A stretch of 6,424 bases of DNA from Alistipes sp. (lineage in GTDB: Bacteria; Bacteroidota; Bacteroidia; Bacteroidales; Rikenellaceae): the NCBI GenBank assembly GCA_029065825.1, contig JAIEHQ010000001.1, positions 1-6,424 of the forward strand, in the 5' to 3' direction. The translations under genes and the position numbers were made by a program. Shown piece after piece: positions 5,795 to 6,424 of this stretch. How positions within the stretch are numbered: the first letter of the stretch is position 1; each line of letters begins with the position of its first letter. The notes beneath the pieces are model-generated. The model had not been told where the DNA came from and searched no databases. It saw only the letters and a list, made by a program, of their open reading frames with translations.

Positions 5795-5826
5795 TTTCCG
5801 AGTCTCCGGAAAAAATGTTAATTTTG
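5795..5826 (+). promoter_or_regulatory. Bacteroidetes-type promoter of ppdK
   Basis: TAATTTTG at 5819-5826 is a perfect TAnnTTTG -7 box. TTTC at 5795-5798 matches three of four bases of the -33 TTTG with a 20-bp spacer. Transcription would start near 5833, leaving a leader of about 42 A/T-rich bases before the ppdK ATG. The -33 region starts two bases after the stop codon of the EEP-like gene. A short inverted repeat, TTCCG (5796-5800) and CGGAA (5807-5811), lies in the spacer; it has no following T-tract, so it is not a terminator. Confidence 0.7.
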
Positions 5827-5874
5827 CCCCCTAAAACATTTCTAAGGGTAAATATAACTTAAGACTATTGATTT

Positions 5875-6424
5875 ATGGCAGACGTGAAACGAGTCTATAC
5901 CTTCGGCAACAAGGAGGCCGAGGGTAATGGCAAAATGAGGGAGCTGCTGGGTGGCAAGGGTGCCAATCTGGCGGAGATGAACCTGATCGGTATTCCCGTG
6001 CCTCCCGGATTTACCATCACGACGGAGGTTTGTACCGAGTATTATGCTCACGGCCGTGAAAAAGTGATCGAGCTGCTTCGTCCCGAAGTGGAGAAGGCGA
6101 TGAAAAATATCGAGAAGCTGACCGGCATGAATTTCGGCGACAAGGAGATGCCGCTGCTGGTGTCGGTGCGTTCGGGTGCCCGTGCTTCGATGCCGGGCAT
6201 GATGGATACGATCCTGAACCTGGGTCTGAACGACCAGGCTGTCGAGGCTGTGGCCAAGCGTACGGGCAATCCCCGTTTCGCCTGGGACTCGTACCGTCGT
6301 TTCGTGCAGATGTACGGCGACGTGGTGCTGGGTATGAAGCCCGTCTCGAAAGAGGACCACGATCCGTTCGAGGTGCTGATCGACGCGCAGAAGGAGAAGC
6401 GCGGCGTGAAGAACGACACCGACC
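5875..6424 (+). CDS. ppdK: Pyruvate phosphate dikinase, N-terminal part, cut by right window edge
   Basis: Interconverts pyruvate, ATP and phosphate with phosphoenolpyruvate, AMP and pyrophosphate; cytoplasmic, at the PEP-pyruvate node of central metabolism. The first 183 residues are visible from ATG at 5875 and lie within the ATP-grasp nucleotide-binding domain. Diagnostic segments are VYTFGNKEAEG (7-17), LLGGKGANLAEM (24-35, with Lys28 corresponding to the ATP-binding lysine), IPVPPGFTITTEVC (40-53), VSVRSGARASMPGMMDTILNLGL (97-118 region, with Arg99 as the ATP-binding arginine) and WDSYRRFVQMYGDVV (137-151). The phosphohistidine and PEP-binding domains lie beyond the window. The start gives the family N-terminus and has no Shine-Dalgarno. 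Codon use is more moderate in GC than in the preceding EEP-like gene, in keeping with strong expression. It has its own promoter (5795-5826), so it is independent of the upstream unit. Confidence 0.97.
   Translation, partial: MADVKRVYTFGNKEAEGNGKMRELLGGKGANLAEMNLIGIPVPPGFTITTEVCTEYYAHGREKVIELLRPEVEKAMKNIEKLTGMNFGDKEMPLLVSVRSGARASMPGMMDTILNLGLNDQAVEAVAKRTGNPRFAWDSYRRFVQMYGDVVLGMKPVSKEDHDPFEVLIDAQKEKRGVKNDTD

Noticed and set aside
5030..5821. Plus-strand frame of 263 codons overlapping the EEP-like gene
   Set aside because: The translation is dominated by Cys, Trp, Arg and Ser from an out-of-frame reading; the chosen frame has a signal peptide and EEP motifs.
5827..5849. Short CCCT/AGGG pairing in the ppdK leader as a possible riboswitch or attenuator
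   Set aside because: A four-base stem with a large A/T loop is too weak, and the leader of about 42 bases is too short for a known riboswitch class.

Overview
The window looks like chromosomal housekeeping DNA from a GC-rich member of the Bacteroidales; an Alistipes-like (Rikenellaceae) genome is my best guess. This is inferred from four signs: protein families with Bacteroidetes-type sequence, an acpP-fabF-rnc gene order, starts without clear Shine-Dalgarno sequences, and promoters of the Bacteroidetes type (-7 box TAnnTTTG). Coding DNA is GC-rich and the promoter gaps are strikingly AT-rich. I see no mobile element, CRISPR array, tRNA or rRNA.

Left arm, minus strand, read from right to left: pepE (aspartyl dipeptidase, peptidase S51), yraN (UPF0102, PD-(D/E)XK nuclease fold) and waaA (Kdo transferase of lipid A/LPS assembly, running off the left edge). 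pepE and yraN are probably co-transcribed. waaA has its own promoter, whose -33 box directly follows the yraN stop codon.

The gap at 1718-1882 is a divergent control region. Two copies of the same -7 box face away from each other and form a 9-bp inverted repeat. They probably drive pepE leftward and acpP rightward.

Right arm, plus strand: acpP (acyl carrier protein), fabF (beta-ketoacyl-ACP synthase II), rnc (RNase III), radC (JAMM/MPN family, overlapping rnc by ATGA), then a secreted protein of the endonuclease/exonuclease/phosphatase (EEP) fold. A separate promoter then serves ppdK (pyruvate phosphate dikinase), which is cut by the right edge. acpP and fabF act together in fatty acid chain elongation, and fatty acids and Kdo both feed lipid A synthesis. 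rnc and radC appear to be passengers of the same transcription unit.

The most unusual item is the EEP-fold gene at 4969-5793. The scaffold motifs of the secreted Bacteroidetes EEP family can be followed end to end, yet the catalytic positions of every active-site motif I can align are replaced. It looks like an intact but catalytically dead pseudoenzyme. Otherwise the window is ordinary, and I do not see a convincing new defence, mobile or RNA system in it.
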